From NCBI GenBank assembly GCA_014898425.1, contig RCSZ01000015.1, positions 1,178,001 through 1,242,000 on the forward strand: a stretch of DNA of 64,000 nucleotides, given 5' to 3'. Both the position numbers and the translations under genes were made by a program. Numbering within the stretch: the first letter of the stretch is position 1; every line of letters begins with the position of its first letter. Shown here piece by piece: positions 1-11,934 of this stretch. The DNA is from Botryotinia globosa (taxonomy: Eukaryota > Ascomycota > Leotiomycetes > Helotiales > Sclerotiniaceae). The notes beneath the pieces were generated by a model. That model ran no database searches. It saw nothing but the letters and a program-made list of their open reading frames with translations, and had not been told where the DNA came from.

Positions 1-10
1 TGGTTATTCT

Positions 11-43
11 TTCCTTCCTTCCTTCCTTCCTTCCTTCCTTCCT
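11..43. repeat. (TTCC)n microsatellite
   Basis: About eight tandem TTCC units lie at the left edge of the window, downstream of the stop of the minus-strand J-domain-like gene. A few TTCAAC and CCACT near-repeats follow up to about position 195. No other feature is visible in 1-219. Confidence 0.9.
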
Positions 44-219
44 TTGTCCCTTCTGGATTCGTATCATGGAGGTCGTTCCTTCCTATCTCATTATCCCGTT
101 ACAGATTCCTGCCATTCTCTCTCTTCAAATTTCAACTTCAACTTCAACTTCTAGTTCCCTTCTCATTCCCTTCTCATTCCACTCCACTCCACTCCATCCC
201 CTTCTCCAAGCCTCAAACC

Positions 220-2187
220 TCACACCCAAACCAAATTCAAAACCCATCCCCCGCCCAACCAACCCCACGCAGCAGTCGCAAGAGCAAAAACGATGAGAAA
301 TTGGAGGAAGAAAATTATGGTTTCGTGCTCTTCCTTCTTTTCTTGTTCGCTGGTGGCGTGGGGGTGGCGGTTGGGGTTTGGGTAATCGTGTTCCCAGATT
401 TCGGAGCCGGGGAGTTCGTGGATTTGGATAGGAGGGGGAGGGGGAGATGAGGATGGAGATTGAGATGGGGAGGATGAAGATGAGGGGAATGTTTCGGGCT
501 TCTCTGGTGGAGAAGATTCAGTGTCGGAATCGGAATCGGAATCGGGATGGGAATCATAATCGCATTCGGATTCGGAGTTGTAGTCGAATTCCCAGATTTC
601 TTTGGATGAATTGTTTTGCTGCTTCTTTTTTGGCTTGGCTTCTGGGGTGGGAGGGGGGGGTGGGTAGAGGAGTTCGATGATGTTGAGGATGGTGGGGGGA
701 TCGGTGTCGATGAGCAGTGGCGAGGTTGTTATGGTGGGTTTGAGGGTTTCTGGGATTTCTTGTGTTGCGATTTTGGTTTCCACAAGTTCCCTGTTGGATT
801 CAGATTTGGAAATTATTTCTGCAGTCGTTTTTGGGATATCTGGAATCCTCTCATCCACGTCCTTGACTTCTGATGTCTTTTTTTTGCTCTTCGAGGTTAT
901 TTCTGCAGGGGGCGATGCCGTTTTTATATTAGAGGAATCTGCCTGTGGAGCTGGTACAGTTTTTTCAGACGCAGATAGTCTTTTTTCCTTGACATCCAAA
1001 TTCTCTTGATGATCTTTGGGAGCCATCTTTTGAGCAGACACAGCCTTTTCAAATTCACAAGAAGATACCTTCGAGAAAAGTCCTGTCATTGTAGACAAAG
1101 ACAGTTCTTCAAATTCCTCCAGCTTTTTGATTTCTTCAGACTCTTCGGATCTTCCGGGCTCTTTTCGCTCTTCTCGTTCTTCCTCTCCGTCTGAAAACGT
1201 GCCTTCAGATCCATCTTCATCCCCGGAATCGTCCTCACTACCAGACCCGTTGAATTCGAATTCAAGGCCCATTCTTTCCCCCACAATTTGGGAACTCCTA
1301 GTACCAAAATCCATTTCTTCCCAAGGTACTCCCTCTTCCTCATCCAATCCATCCAAACTCAAACTCAGTCCCATGTTTCTGACTTTCCTTTTAAAGGTTT
1401 CCGCCACCTCTTTTTTCACCATCTTCAATTCGCTCTCTAGACTTTTCATTCTCATATCATCGGTGAATGCGTCAATATCTCGAGCAGTGATCCTTGGAGC
1501 CTTTGAAAGATTGTCACAGTCATGGCGCACTTTCTCAAAACGCTCCCGATCTTTCAATTGAGATTGGTGTAGTAGGTGAGCACGACGACCATGATCGTAG
1601 GTGCGTCGTCTGATGGAGCTAGTGAGCGTTTTACGGATCTGCTCAAGATTTTCATAGTTGTGTGATGGGTGGGAAGATGGGGTTGATACTGTGAAGATTG
1701 TGAGTTTGAGTTTTGTGTGTTTGAAGTCAAGTGAATCAGAATTGCTTGGAAGGAAATTTTAAGATGGAGTTAAGAGGAAAGAGATCTTACCAAGCCTTTG
1801 AAAGGCCGCTTCAATTTCTTCGGTGGTAACGTTAGGACTCTCTGGTAGTCCAAGAATATGGTAGTACGACGTGGTGTACCGACTAGGCGCTTCAGGTTCC
1901 ACTACGGACTTTGGGACAAATTCGGGTTCGGGTGATGAACTCCGGTCACAATATATGGACTTATCGGAGGTGGTACCGATCACAGGAGCTGTCGCTGATC
2001 GACGTGCTAGAGGTGGGACTGGCACACCTGCGATATTCATAGACCTTGAGCGAGCTGTTTGCCAAGTTTTGTATCTCGTCATCTCTGTTGGAAGAGGTAG
2101 TGGACGTGGTGTTTGTTGGGAGGGGGAAACTGGTGGAGAAGGGAGATGAGATCTTTGTCTTCTGTGGGCAGCCATTTTGATTTTCAT
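220..2187 (-). CDS. J-domain-like protein with C-terminal membrane segment
   Basis: Two exons, 2187-1791 and 1688-220, separated by a 102-bp GT-AG intron (1689-1790). Together they encode 621 residues from an ATG at 2187; a second in-frame ATG lies four codons later. Residues about 105-170 read like the first half of a DnaJ J domain (YYHILGLPES, then a helix EEIEAAFQRL). After the splice the usual HPD tripeptide appears as HPS, followed by a helix with RRRTYDHGRR. The rest is acidic and low-complexity, with Ser/Asp/Glu and Pro runs, and a hydrophobic stretch near the C-terminus (FFLQFLIVFALATAAW) suggests a tail anchor. Without the Asp it probably cannot stimulate Hsp70 ATPase in the standard way (family knowledge). 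Its client and location are unknown. The gene model is good; the function is inferred. Confidence 0.75.
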
Positions 2188-2415
2188 TTATGTTTTGCTT
2201 TTCGGTTGTTGTCAAAGTATTGATGGGTAGAATAAATAAGTTAAGTTGATATGATAAGATAATAGAAGCCAAAGTGTGACAATTCTTATCACAGTGCAAA
2301 GATAGTTATTGGAGGTTGACAAGTTGTTGAAATGGGGAAAAGTTTAGACTTTGTCGTGACTCGCAAAGCTGGATCCGTTCCTGGTATCTTTTGCAATCGT
2401 AGGAAAAGCTGTAAT

Positions 2416-2459
2416 GAGGAGGAGGAGGAGGAAGAAGAAGAAGAAGAAGAAGAAGAAAA
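2416..2459. repeat. (GAG/GAA)n trinucleotide repeat
   Basis: A purine-rich trinucleotide run, GAGGAG followed by GAAGAA. It produces an artificial poly-Glu reading frame on the plus strand. Confidence 0.9.
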
Positions 2460-2720
2460 ACAATTCCCAACAAGATGCTTTTATGATGGAAACGAAAAAC
2501 CAGTGAAGAATAAATGCCGTATTGACACGCGCGCTACTGAGGGGAAACACTATAATTGATGAAGGACTCGTACTAGCGAGATGATAATCTGAAGAAGCTG
2601 GAGAGGTTGCGTGAATTTGATTTGTGGCGTACGGTTGTGGCGGGTCCACTTCCACGGGTTGCGTGACTTGGAAGGTGAAGTGAATTTTCTCTTATAAGGT
2701 TGTTTTTGAAGTTGCTGTGT

Positions 2721-2765
2721 GATGTGGCGTGATGTGATGTGATGTGATGTGATGGATGTGATGAA
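2721..2765. repeat. TGATG-type pentanucleotide repeat
   Basis: Imperfect tandem GTGAT units with one GGCGT interruption, in noncoding sequence. Confidence 0.8.
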
Positions 2766-3624
2766 GGTGGAGTGGAGTATGATGAGTGATTGAAGTGATT
2801 GAAGTGAAGTTTGGAGTTTGGAGTGAAGTGAGATTAGGTAAGGAAGCGAAGAAAGAAATTGATGTCTGTCTAGAGAGAATGCGTGGAGTGCGTGAGGTGA
2901 TGCAATACCTCTTAGAGTAAAGTAGAGTGAAGTTTGAGTTGAGGCATGAATGTGAATATGCACTCGCTAGGTAATTACCTAGGTAGTTGAAACCACATTG
3001 TACGATACAAGGCTACCTACCTACTTTTAGAAAAAGAAAGTTCGTACAATTGCGGTTTCTTTTTCGGTGTATGTAGGTAGGGAGCTGCAGATGAGAGAAG
3101 ATGGGTTGTAGGTTACAAGTTTGTCGTCGATCCTCATGGTTCTTTTCTTTTGGGCGGCTTTGCAATTTTGCTTTTTTGAGTGCTGGGATGGAGAGGGGTA
3201 TGGAGGGGTGGGTGATCAATCTTTCTGGAAGATGGATGGTTGAGTTGCCTGGTATAGCCTAGGCGCTGGGGATTTGGAAGTTCTTTCGGGTTGGGGTTTG
3301 TGGTTGTGTTGCCGAAGATGTGGTATATAGCCAACTCTCTACCTAGTAATAGGTATTTGAAGTTTGAAGGTTGGAGATGCTGCAGCTGTTGAGGTGAAGA
3401 GGCTTCGGTATCTTCAATATATGGACCTATGAGCTGTTTACGCCTTGATAGCAGTACACGCAAAGCAGTTGATCCCTTTGGTTCTAGCAGTATAATGGAG
3501 TAGGTACCTCATCAGAAACCATCCATTCAATCTTGACCTCGAATGAAAGATCTGACAAAGGATTTAGATTCACTCACGGCAGATTACAATTGGAAATCTC
3601 CCCTCTTTCCTCTTCCTTCCGTGT

Positions 3625-4305
3625 CTAATACAGCCCCCTCGTATCTGGACTGCCAGCATCTGTATCCTCCCGCCTCCCTTCATTCCACCCTCTGTACCGC
3701 CGATCACTTCCTCCATTCAAACTTCTTTCCGCCAAAACCCATTCTCTGAAATCTCTCCCCCTCTCCAGATTCATACCCCTACACTCTCCCAATACTTCCC
3801 ACGCTCTCTCAAGAAATATACACTCATCTTCAATCCTATCCTGCTCTCGAGCTATCGCGTCCTGCATTTCCATTATCCTTTCAATCCTCCTCTGAATCTC
3901 AATTTCCCACTCTACCTCCCTTTCCCTTTCCGTATCTTCGATACCCTTCCTACCATTTTTTGTAGCTGCGAAGACCCCATTTCCTTCACCTAGTCTTTTT
4001 GATAAGTCTTCAGCTCTTCCAGGCCTTGAAAAATCCGCTTCATTTCTCCTTCTGCTTCTCGTATCCTCTCCTTTGTTAACCGATACGCTAGGGCTGTATT
4101 CATAGTTGTTTCTCTGCTGTCGTTGTCGTCGTCGTGGACAATTATTGATATCCTCGGACGAGAGTTTGATAGGCGAGGTAGCAGATTCTGGACGATAATA
4201 CCATCCTGGGACATGATGGTATGGCTTACTAGTATTGCTGCTCTGTCGATAATGACTTGGAAAGAAAGTGTGGGGATGGGGAAAGAGATTGCGGACAGCG
4301 TTCAT
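3625..4305 (-). CDS. Hypothetical coiled-coil protein
   Basis: Single-exon ORF of 226 residues. The ATG at 4305 has a favourable ACC context. The N-terminal third is Arg/Ser/Pro-rich and looks disordered. Residues about 125-190 are highly charged and helical (EREREVEWEIEIQRR, ERIMEMQDAIAREQDRIEDE), consistent with a coiled coil. No enzyme motif, signal peptide or membrane segment is visible. Composition supports a real fungal protein, but I do not recognise a family. An upstream exon cannot be excluded. Confidence 0.55.
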   Translation of the reverse strand: MNAVRNLFPHPHTFFPSHYRQSSNTSKPYHHVPGWYYRPESATSPIKLSSEDINNCPRRRQRQQRNNYEYSPSVSVNKGEDTRSRRRNEADFSRPGRAEDLSKRLGEGNGVFAATKNGRKGIEDTEREREVEWEIEIQRRIERIMEMQDAIAREQDRIEDECIFLERAWEVLGECRGMNLERGRDFREWVLAERSLNGGSDRRYRGWNEGRREDTDAGSPDTRGLY

Positions 4306-4922
4306 GGTTCAGAATTTGAGTGGTTTGTGTGGAAGAGTCGATTTAATCTCGATGATATTACGCTAAGCTCTAGTGACATAGAGGTGTTTAGAATGAATCT
4401 GAGATGGGAATGACTGGTGCTTTTATGAGAGGACTTCCACCTGGTCCACCAGACTTTACAGGTCATGGAAAGAGAGAAGCATGATGTTCTCTGACTGGCA
4501 AACATTTGGAAAGAAAATTTCTTCCCGTCCAAGAAAGTTTCATGTGATGGAACTTTGGATGAAAAAAAGTTTGCTCATACTATGGCAAACCCACTGACAA
4601 GATTGATGGAAAGGTTTGATGCCTGCAATTGATAAAGAAACTGGCAATCATATATGAAAAGGGAGATCACCAGCATGTGACAACCAGTGCATTTAGAGAC
4701 GACTTGAAGGAAAAAATCAGATCTAGCAAAACATATAAATACTATGAAAACATTCACAACAGCCTACATAAAACAAAATAAATCATCGATTATTATGGGT
4801 TGAGCAAGAGTAAACTCCCCTCCTTCTGATCAGCTCATAGCAAACGTCTTTGAGATACCCACTCAACTTGGCAAGCAACAATATCACAACCATCATCGTC
4901 ATCATTTTAACCCAGCATCTTT
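4306..4922. other. Intergenic
   Basis: About 620 bp between two minus-strand genes, with no supportable ORF, repeat or RNA gene. It should hold the 5' region of the coiled-coil gene and the 3' UTR of the next gene. Confidence 0.6.
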
Positions 4923-6311
4923 CTAAATAGCCCTCAACTCAAAAATAATCTCTCGTTCTGTCGCTTTCCGATCTCTCTCTTCCAAGTATTCAAAAAGCTC
5001 AACCCATTCCTTGATATCAAGGTTTTTGTAAGGACCTTCTTTGGGATCACTAAAATATGCCTGCAAATCCTCATAGCCCTCGGAAATTTTCCATCTCTCT
5101 TCGTATACATCCTGCACCAGCTTCGGATCGAATCTGAAATCTGATTCGCGGGTAGGTCTGAGATGAGGTGGAATGTCTTCGTATTGAGAGAGTGCTGAAG
5201 CAGGCAGGGGGAATCGGTCTGAACTAGGCGAATCTACACGTTGAGTTGTTCGTCGGAATTCTTGGTATGTGGGGATCGTATCGCTGGGTGTGAATGGTTG
5301 TTGACCGGCGTTGATTCGTTCGTCCCAGAGTTTGGCGACTTCGGGATCGGTGGGTACAGAGGTTCGATCTAAGGAGCTGGCTCTTTTTCGATGAATGTAT
5401 TCTTTACTTGAGGGATGATGTCGACTAAATCTACTGTCATCTTTCTGGGTTGCGTAGAAGAGATCTCGATTCTGGGGGGATTTAGACGAAGGTCTATAAA
5501 TTCCTTGGTCAAGACCACTGATTATAGATGATGATCTGGTGTTTCGTCTTTGAGGTTTTGGTTTAGACGATCCGGGAGGTGCTAATAGTTGCGGTTGGTA
5601 CTTTTGGGAATGAGAATTCTGAACATCTGGTTGCTGGGGACTTTGGGGTAGGACATTTATTGTTGGAATAATATTATGTGCAGATTTAGCTGGGCGTACA
5701 TCTTCTGTGTATTCCGGGAAAAGTTCCAATGTGCCCTCGCCCACGGGAGATTGAGTGAGTTCTGAAAGGCGAATCGACTTAGGTGAGCGGGAAGGTTCAG
5801 GATGCCTATCTCCTTGATATGCCGAAGCTTTAGGGGGGAAATCTCGAGAGATATGGAGGGGGTCGGGTAAAGCGCTATCGGGATATATCGAAGATGGAGA
5901 ACCAATCATTTCTCGCAAATCCCGCTGAAAGCGCGCAGAAAGAGGTACAGGAATGTCATCATATTCAGAGTACTTGGAGGATACCCTCCTATCATTCTGA
6001 GTTGTGGATTCTAGTACTGGAAGCGCTTGATTAGAGCCAGATGCGAGAGTATAGGCCAATGGATAAGATTGAATTGGAGCTTGTCTAGCTGCTGCCTGAG
6101 GTGGGTCTGATGGAAAGAAGGATGCAAGAAGATCTTCTCTAGGACGTGCAGTTTGAGGATAAGCGGTCGAGACATCTTCATCGACCCATATAGAGTTGCG
6201 TGTGGGCAATGATACTGCGGTGAGGGGTTGCTCTGGGATGATTGGTGAGTCTGATGAGGTGTCATTCAACCTAGGCCATGCCGTCGTAGGAGCAGAGCTG
6301 CTGGGGTCCAT
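4923..6311 (-). CDS. Hypothetical Ser/Pro-rich protein
   Basis: Single-exon ORF. The frame is open to 6365, but the first ATG is at 6311, giving 462 residues starting MDPSSSAPTT. Most of the protein is Ser/Pro/Arg-rich with many SP and RSP motifs, so it is probably disordered and possibly phosphorylated. The last 70 residues are the only part that looks folded (LVQDVYEERWKISEGYEDLQ, then EWVELFEYLEERDRKATERE) and should form helices. No signal peptide or membrane span is seen. The family is not recognised; a fungal scaffold or regulatory role is only a guess. Confidence 0.65.
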   Translation of the reverse strand: MDPSSSAPTTAWPRLNDTSSDSPIIPEQPLTAVSLPTRNSIWVDEDVSTAYPQTARPREDLLASFFPSDPPQAAARQAPIQSYPLAYTLASGSNQALPVLESTTQNDRRVSSKYSEYDDIPVPLSARFQRDLREMIGSPSSIYPDSALPDPLHISRDFPPKASAYQGDRHPEPSRSPKSIRLSELTQSPVGEGTLELFPEYTEDVRPAKSAHNIIPTINVLPQSPQQPDVQNSHSQKYQPQLLAPPGSSKPKPQRRNTRSSSIISGLDQGIYRPSSKSPQNRDLFYATQKDDSRFSRHHPSSKEYIHRKRASSLDRTSVPTDPEVAKLWDERINAGQQPFTPSDTIPTYQEFRRTTQRVDSPSSDRFPLPASALSQYEDIPPHLRPTRESDFRFDPKLVQDVYEERWKISEGYEDLQAYFSDPKEGPYKNLDIKEWVELFEYLEERDRKATEREIIFELRAI

Positions 6312-6510
6312 CGTAGAACTTATCTTCGAGCTTGCTAATTGACAACTCTCGAGAGGAGTTGACAACGGTTATAAGATATTGTATCGGAGAGTAAGAACTT
6401 TGAGTCATCCCTGAAGTGCATCGAGACCACACCATTTTCGCTTGGCTGTCTTTTCCAGGTCGAGTGAATGTCACCGAATCATACCATCCCCTTATACCTC
6501 GTTAATCCCT

Positions 6511-7005
6511 TCATTCTTCATTCTCCCCTTTCATAAAGCCCATGTGTAACCTCCACCACTTTCTCAATTCCTCGTCTTTCCCAACCTCTATCCCATAATC
6601 CTTTAAACTCTCCAGTTGCTTAACCTTTCCAGCAGGTACATCTAACCTCCTCCCATCCACCTCTTCCTTTTTCATCAATTCGAAGTTCTTGTACCTCAGA
6701 TTCTGTAATTTCAATACATCATCAGCTGTTCATTCGTATCTCAATTCTGATCCATTTCCTAACCAGACAATTGATTCCTATCCCAAGAAATTGCACGAGA
6801 ATCAACCCACCTTCACAACATCTAACCATTGTTCTGCATTCTCAATTTTACCTTCCGCAAGCATAACTCCGGGCGGCCTTCCAGTCTTTAACAATACTGC
6901 ACAGTCTAATCTCTTCGCTGATTTGGTTATCTTTTCAATCTTTTTGACGGATGTCATGTGATGAGTTTTGATCAGAATTCTTGCTAGATTTCGCCCTAGC
7001 AACAT
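6511..7005 (-). CDS. Small protein with Prp3 C-terminal (DUF1115-type) domain
   Basis: Two exons, 7005-6811 and 6702-6511, with a 108-bp GT-AG intron (6703-6810), giving 128 residues. The sequence resembles the DUF1115/Prp3 C-terminal domain seen in RWDD2 and Prp3. An HHMTSVKKIEKITKSAK segment is followed by a strand and TGRPPGVMLAEG. The splice joins LDVVK to NLRYKNFELMKKEE, the expected continuation. In RWDD2 this domain follows an RWD domain, which is missing here, so the gene encodes a stand-alone domain. It may act in RNA or protein binding, but the role is unknown. The splice model restores frame exactly, which supports it. Confidence 0.75.
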
Positions 7006-9412
7006 CGTGATAGCTTTTGGTGTTTGTAAAAGTTGGTTGGTAAGTAATATAAGTATTCAACGACACTGCATCATCCTCTGTCAAGCCTTCTATTCCTTAA
7101 TAATTACCTGCTCCAGCAATGCAGCCAAAATGATACTGAAATTCTGATCATGTGCAGACGGTGGAGCTGATTATGTCATGGCAGCTTGAAGCGGCCCCTC
7201 ACCCGCTAGCCTACAAAGCTAGTGAGTAAATTTAAAAGTTCTGATTCTCTCTTCTTCTTCTTCTTCTTCTTCTTCTTTTTCTTTTTCTTTTTCTCCTTCA
7301 AATACAATCAGAATCATCACTCGTTGAATGAACACAATGCAACTTGTGCCATTTTTCTAATGCGCATAGAAATGGTATAACAAAGGTACTGCAGGTGGTG
7401 AGGTCGAACTGGTAATCTTCTCCACCATTTCGCGCCGATATTTCCATCAATTCTTACTACTTCAACTTTCAGCACATGTTCGCTGAACACCACAACTCAA
7501 GTAAGGTTAGTCACAATTATCTTTTTCATATTGTATACCATTCATAAGCTTTGTGATGAACAAATCATAGCTTTTTAACCCCGAGTGCATCGCACCCTGA
7601 AGACCAAAAAACAACAACTCTAATTTTTTCCTGAATGCTTTCAATTCTACTATTCTTGTCATATAACATAACATGATCATGATCACTTGCTGACAATATA
7701 TTCAGAAACCTTCATTAAATGGAGGTCCTAGACAATCTCTTACAGTGGCATGAATACTACTTTGAACGATAGTTACTTCGCACAACTTTGCGCGATCTAA
7801 CACTGCTCTGCAGCCCTACCGAGCGTTGACTCACGATTGAACATCATAAAAGCAAGACCACGATGAGCTTCAGTTTGTTGAGGGAGTATAATTGCGCTGC
7901 AGCTTGCGGAATCATCCAGGCCAGTATACTACCAACCAGTGGTTGGCGAGCCGCCTGGAAATAGATGCTACCCTGAGCACGATGCAACACGGTAAGTCTG
8001 TAATATTTAGTTGGACAAACGGAATACAATTTATAGATTTCACACTTGTACACTATCATTATCTCATGTGAATAACACCGCCCCTGCGTTTATTTTTTTT
8101 TAGAAATCAGTGAGACGTACTTTTTATGTGGCTGTTGTGAAGAATAACCGCTTCTAGAACATCTCATTTCAATTCAATGTGAGATCGAATGATGGATGAA
8201 GATATGTGCCTCTAGATGAGATTGTCAAGCCATACATGCGGAGTAGTGCTTTGGCTCCATTATTTCTCATATTCATGTTGGAAAGCTCCAGCAAGAAGAG
8301 GCTTATGCATTTGAATTTGAGTAGGTATCTAAGAAGATCCGTTCTATATCACTAGTCATAACTGGTATCCATTAATGCCGAGGTCGTCGAACCCCTCCTG
8401 GTTAGGATGAAGGTCGATGCTATCATCGATGAAAAGCCAGACCAGTCACGACTCACCACTGACGAACGAAACTAATGGTTTTTTGATGCTAGTTGAACAA
8501 CAGCAAAATTCGAAGCTTGTCGAGTGTTACTTGTCGATCTGGGAATGATGAAATGCAAAGTATGTATATCAAAACGAGACACAAACTGTCATAGCCGTTG
8601 ACAGATTGCCTAACACTTTACGATTTCGACAATATAACCACCAATTTGAATGACGATGAGGCGCCGGATCTACGATACCATGATGCCAAGAGGTCCCTTA
8701 TTTCATTTACCATCCGCTTCTCCACTTTGGATTTCGCAGACATGTTGATTTTAGAGTTGATATGCGAGTATTATTGTATGAGAGATAGTTCCTTCATATC
8801 CCACAAAACTGCCCAAATCTACGGAAAGAACCTCTTTTGAAACCTTCCGTTAATTTCATCTCGATGTTGAGTATTGAACATTTACATTAGTCACTATCCG
8901 TGGCCGCCATATACTACACATCATGGCTCTTTGCTCGCTAATATTCTCTCCGAGCCCCTTAGCCAAATACGATGTAGCCAGACAACGCCAGCTGGGTTAG
9001 CTCACCCTTTGTTCCGCACGTCTAACCATTTTCAGTTCAGCGCATCGAATTGGGACAACATCCACTCGCTGATCCTTATTGAAGACGGGGGTGGGTGCAA
9101 TTAATTCATCGAGCGTTCGCCTCGATTGTGCCGTGGAATGAGCCCCAATACACTTATTACCCATGACGATCAAGTGTATTGTCGCTGAAGCGGAAATTCA
9201 TAATGAGCCGGAAATCATGGAGCGCCTCATGACAGTGAAATCTCCAATCCCACTGTACAATACATCAAGCAGATGTGTTATATTGCCCCATTTCTCATCT
9301 CTTATCAAAATTTCAGTTCATATCCTTCATGCACCTTTTCACTGTCACGTTTAATAATTTAATTCTCCGCTCAGACACTTCATAAAAATCTCAACGATTG
9401 CACAGAAAAAGA
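7006..9412. other. Long intergenic region without a supported gene
   Basis: About 2.4 kb separating the DUF1115-type gene from the lipase gene; they are divergent, so both promoters lie here. It contains a TTC/TTTTTC run (about 7250-7295). The longest open frame (8598-8840) starts at TTG and shows no family features. No tRNA or transposon ends were seen. Confidence 0.6.
7250..7295. repeat. (CTT)n / (CTTTTT)n pyrimidine run
   Basis: Tandem CTT units grade into CTTTTT units in noncoding DNA. Confidence 0.9.
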
Positions 9413-11053
9413 ATGTATCTACATGCATTCCTCGCAGTTGTAACTGCGCCTTTACTCCTCGCAGCGCCAGCCCCGGTTCCAGCACCTTTCCCACGACCAC
9501 AAATTATAGGAGATCCCGTAACAGGTCTTGTGTCAAGCGTCGGGAATTCAGTCCTTGATATTGGTAGTTTGTCCTCGGCTATTCCCGCAGTGTTATCTGA
9601 CAGTGGGGAAGTGTCGACCGCTGCGAATTTGGTAGTAGGTGTGTAAATTACGTCTCATCAGGCAAAGATAATTTTATTGACATAACACAGGTGCAATTGC
9701 AAATGGAACAATTTTGGGCACTGATGTACCAGTGATTGCTAAGAAATTATTTTCGGCCGCTCAACCTACAGCCAAACCAAGTAGTGTTTCTGAAGCATTG
9801 GGTTGGGCAGCTGGTGCTTGGGGTGTATCTGATCCTTCTGCTTCCCCAACTCCACCAGCAAATATTCTCTCAAATGCTTTGGAACTTGTTCTTAATGGTT
9901 TCACTTCCAGTGATCTACAAGCTGTCGCATCTGGTGCTGTAAGTTACAGAATATTTTGATATATGTTACACCACTGATTTTCTTCAGAGCCCATCTAGCA
10001 ACTCTGTCAATAATGTCAACAATCCAGTGCCTCCCAACAAGAGATTTTACAATAACGTATATGGCAATGCACGATTTTCTGTCGACGAAAAAACGCTCAG
10101 GGCCGCAATTTACATTCCTCCTGGATTTACCTGGGGGAAGAAGCAACCCGTTATCATGTCACCTGGCACGGGCGCATTTGGCTATAGCACGTATGCTTCT
10201 AACATAGGCAAACTTCTTGCTACAACTGACTATGCCGACCCGGTCTATTTGAACATACCATTTGCTTTGCTTGACGATGCACAGACAAACGCAGAATATG
10301 TAGCTTACGCGCTTCAATACTTCTATGCCGTGACTTCGCGAAAAGTTGCTATCGTCACATGGTCTCAAGGATCTCTTAATGCTCAATGGACCTTTAGTCA
10401 GTGTTTTTTTTTTGAATATCTTCTTCCAGATCTCCAGCTAACAATACCTCCCAGAATATTGGCCATCAATTCCAAAAACTGTCACAGACCACATCGCCAT
10501 CTCACCTGATTACCATGGTACCATCTTAGCTTACATTCTCTGTCCCGGATTCGAAAGCGGAAACGACATTGCGTGTACTCCTTCCGTCCTCCAACAACAA
10601 TACCAATCCAATTTCGTCAATAGACTCCGCTCCAACAACGGTGATTCAGCTTATGTTCCCACCACTACCGTCTATTCCGTCACAGACGAAATCGTCCAAC
10701 CACAAAGCGGAACCGCTGCCTCAGGTTTTCTGCAAGATGCTCGTGGTGTCGGCGCTTCAAATACCTTTCTTCAAGGAGCATGCTTGGGACTTCCGGCCGG
10801 AACGTTGTATACCCATGCAGGTGTATTATGCAATCCCGTCGCATATGCATTGGTAACAGATGCGTTGCAAAATGACGGGCCGGGATCGTTTGATCGCGTT
10901 AGCGATCAGTGTGGTAATCTTGTTGCGCCGGGAATCAGCTTGGCTGATGTTATTGAGACCGAAGCGCTGATTCCGCTGGTGGCGCTGAATATTTTTGCGT
11001 ATGAAAAGAGGGTTACTAATGAGCCTGCTCTGATGAGTTATGCTACGTATTGA
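9413..11053 (+). CDS. Secreted CALB-type lipase
   Basis: Four exons, 9413-9638, 9691-9938, 9988-10396 and 10455-11053, give 493 residues; introns are 49-58 bp. The open frame starts 15 bp upstream at TTG, but the ATG at 9413 opens a clear signal peptide (LHAFLAVVTAPLLLAAPAP). From residue about 165 on it parallels Candida antarctica lipase B: oxyanion region SPGTG (217-221), nucleophile in TWSQG (Ser284), acid in YSVTDEIVQPQ (Asp372), base in YTHAGVLCNP (His415). It should hydrolyse lipid or ester substrates outside the cell. About 150 residues between signal peptide and catalytic domain are extra relative to mature CALB and read as a helical or Ala/Ser-rich prodomain. All catalytic residues are present, so the enzyme is probably active. 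Confidence 0.9.
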
Positions 11054-11934
11054 GTGATGACTTGAGAGGTGGATATGAATTATGATGTTTAATTTCAGCG
11101 AATCAGTTTTGTTTTTGTATATATTGAAGTGCGCTGAGATGTATGATTAACTGAGATGAAGGTTTGGGATAGTCCACTGAGCCTTTGTTGTATATATTAT
11201 GGAGTCTTGGCAATTTTGAGCAAGCAAAGGGACTGTAATTGAAAGATAGGAGGCTGGACATATATATCAGTGTGCAATTGTAATCCAAAGTACAACATAC
11301 TATCTATAGGAATCTGAAGCAAAGGATTTTGTTGTAATGGCTGCATATACCTGCAAGCCTACTGAATTATGATGTGCTACAGCCTGTCCCGAATATTGGG
11401 GTTCCTACAAACTTTCCCTACTTGAATAAGCAGGTGTCTCACTCCCAGGGGATTGTCCCTACATCTTTGCATGTGGCAAATCAATGCTCTTGAAAGCACG
11501 AAGTATTCCTCTTGAATGCAGCCTCTACATTTGTCTGGACTAGAGCGTTTTCAAGATTTCTAGCTTCGAGGTTTAAAAGATCCTATCGCAGATTTCTTAC
11601 GTATATTTTCTGTAGATGAGGATTTAATTTTTCCTCAGGAGTGAGGTATATGTTTGATACTTTTAGCATTTCCACAGATAGAAGAGGTGTGTTGGGGAAT
11701 TCCTGTGAAGTCTTGGGATTCAGGTGTATGGAGTAGAGCATTTACAAACGAGTCCAGCCACGTTATATTGTCTACATGGGGAATGATGGGTCCATGCATA
11801 TGATGTAGTCTTTTGTGTAATTTAAACCCGATGATTGATTATTCTCCAAGAAGTAAATAACTTCCTTTTTCCTCGGTTAAGTTACGTTTGCCATGCGTTT
11901 GCCACACTAGTTTGATGAACAAGAATGCTCGTTG
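11054..11934. other. Intergenic between convergent genes
   Basis: About 880 bp between the lipase stop and the stop of the first IFI6/IFI27-like gene. It should carry both 3' UTRs. No ORF or repeat worth calling was found. Confidence 0.6.

Larger units (their letters stand above)
2188..3624. other. Intergenic, low-complexity stretches
   Basis: About 1.4 kb between two minus-strand genes. It should hold the promoter of the J-domain-like gene. It contains a GAG/GAA run (about 2416-2459) and a TGATG-type run (about 2721-2765). Open frames here are composed of these repeats or lack family features, so I call no gene. Confidence 0.6.

Noticed and set aside
315..1561. Several frames overlapping the J-domain-like gene
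   Set aside because: They are shadows in other frames; the minus-strand frame has the family match and a clean splice.
2332..2559. Plus-strand ORF with a long Glu run
   Set aside because: The Glu run is the GAG/GAA microsatellite; the flanks show no protein features.
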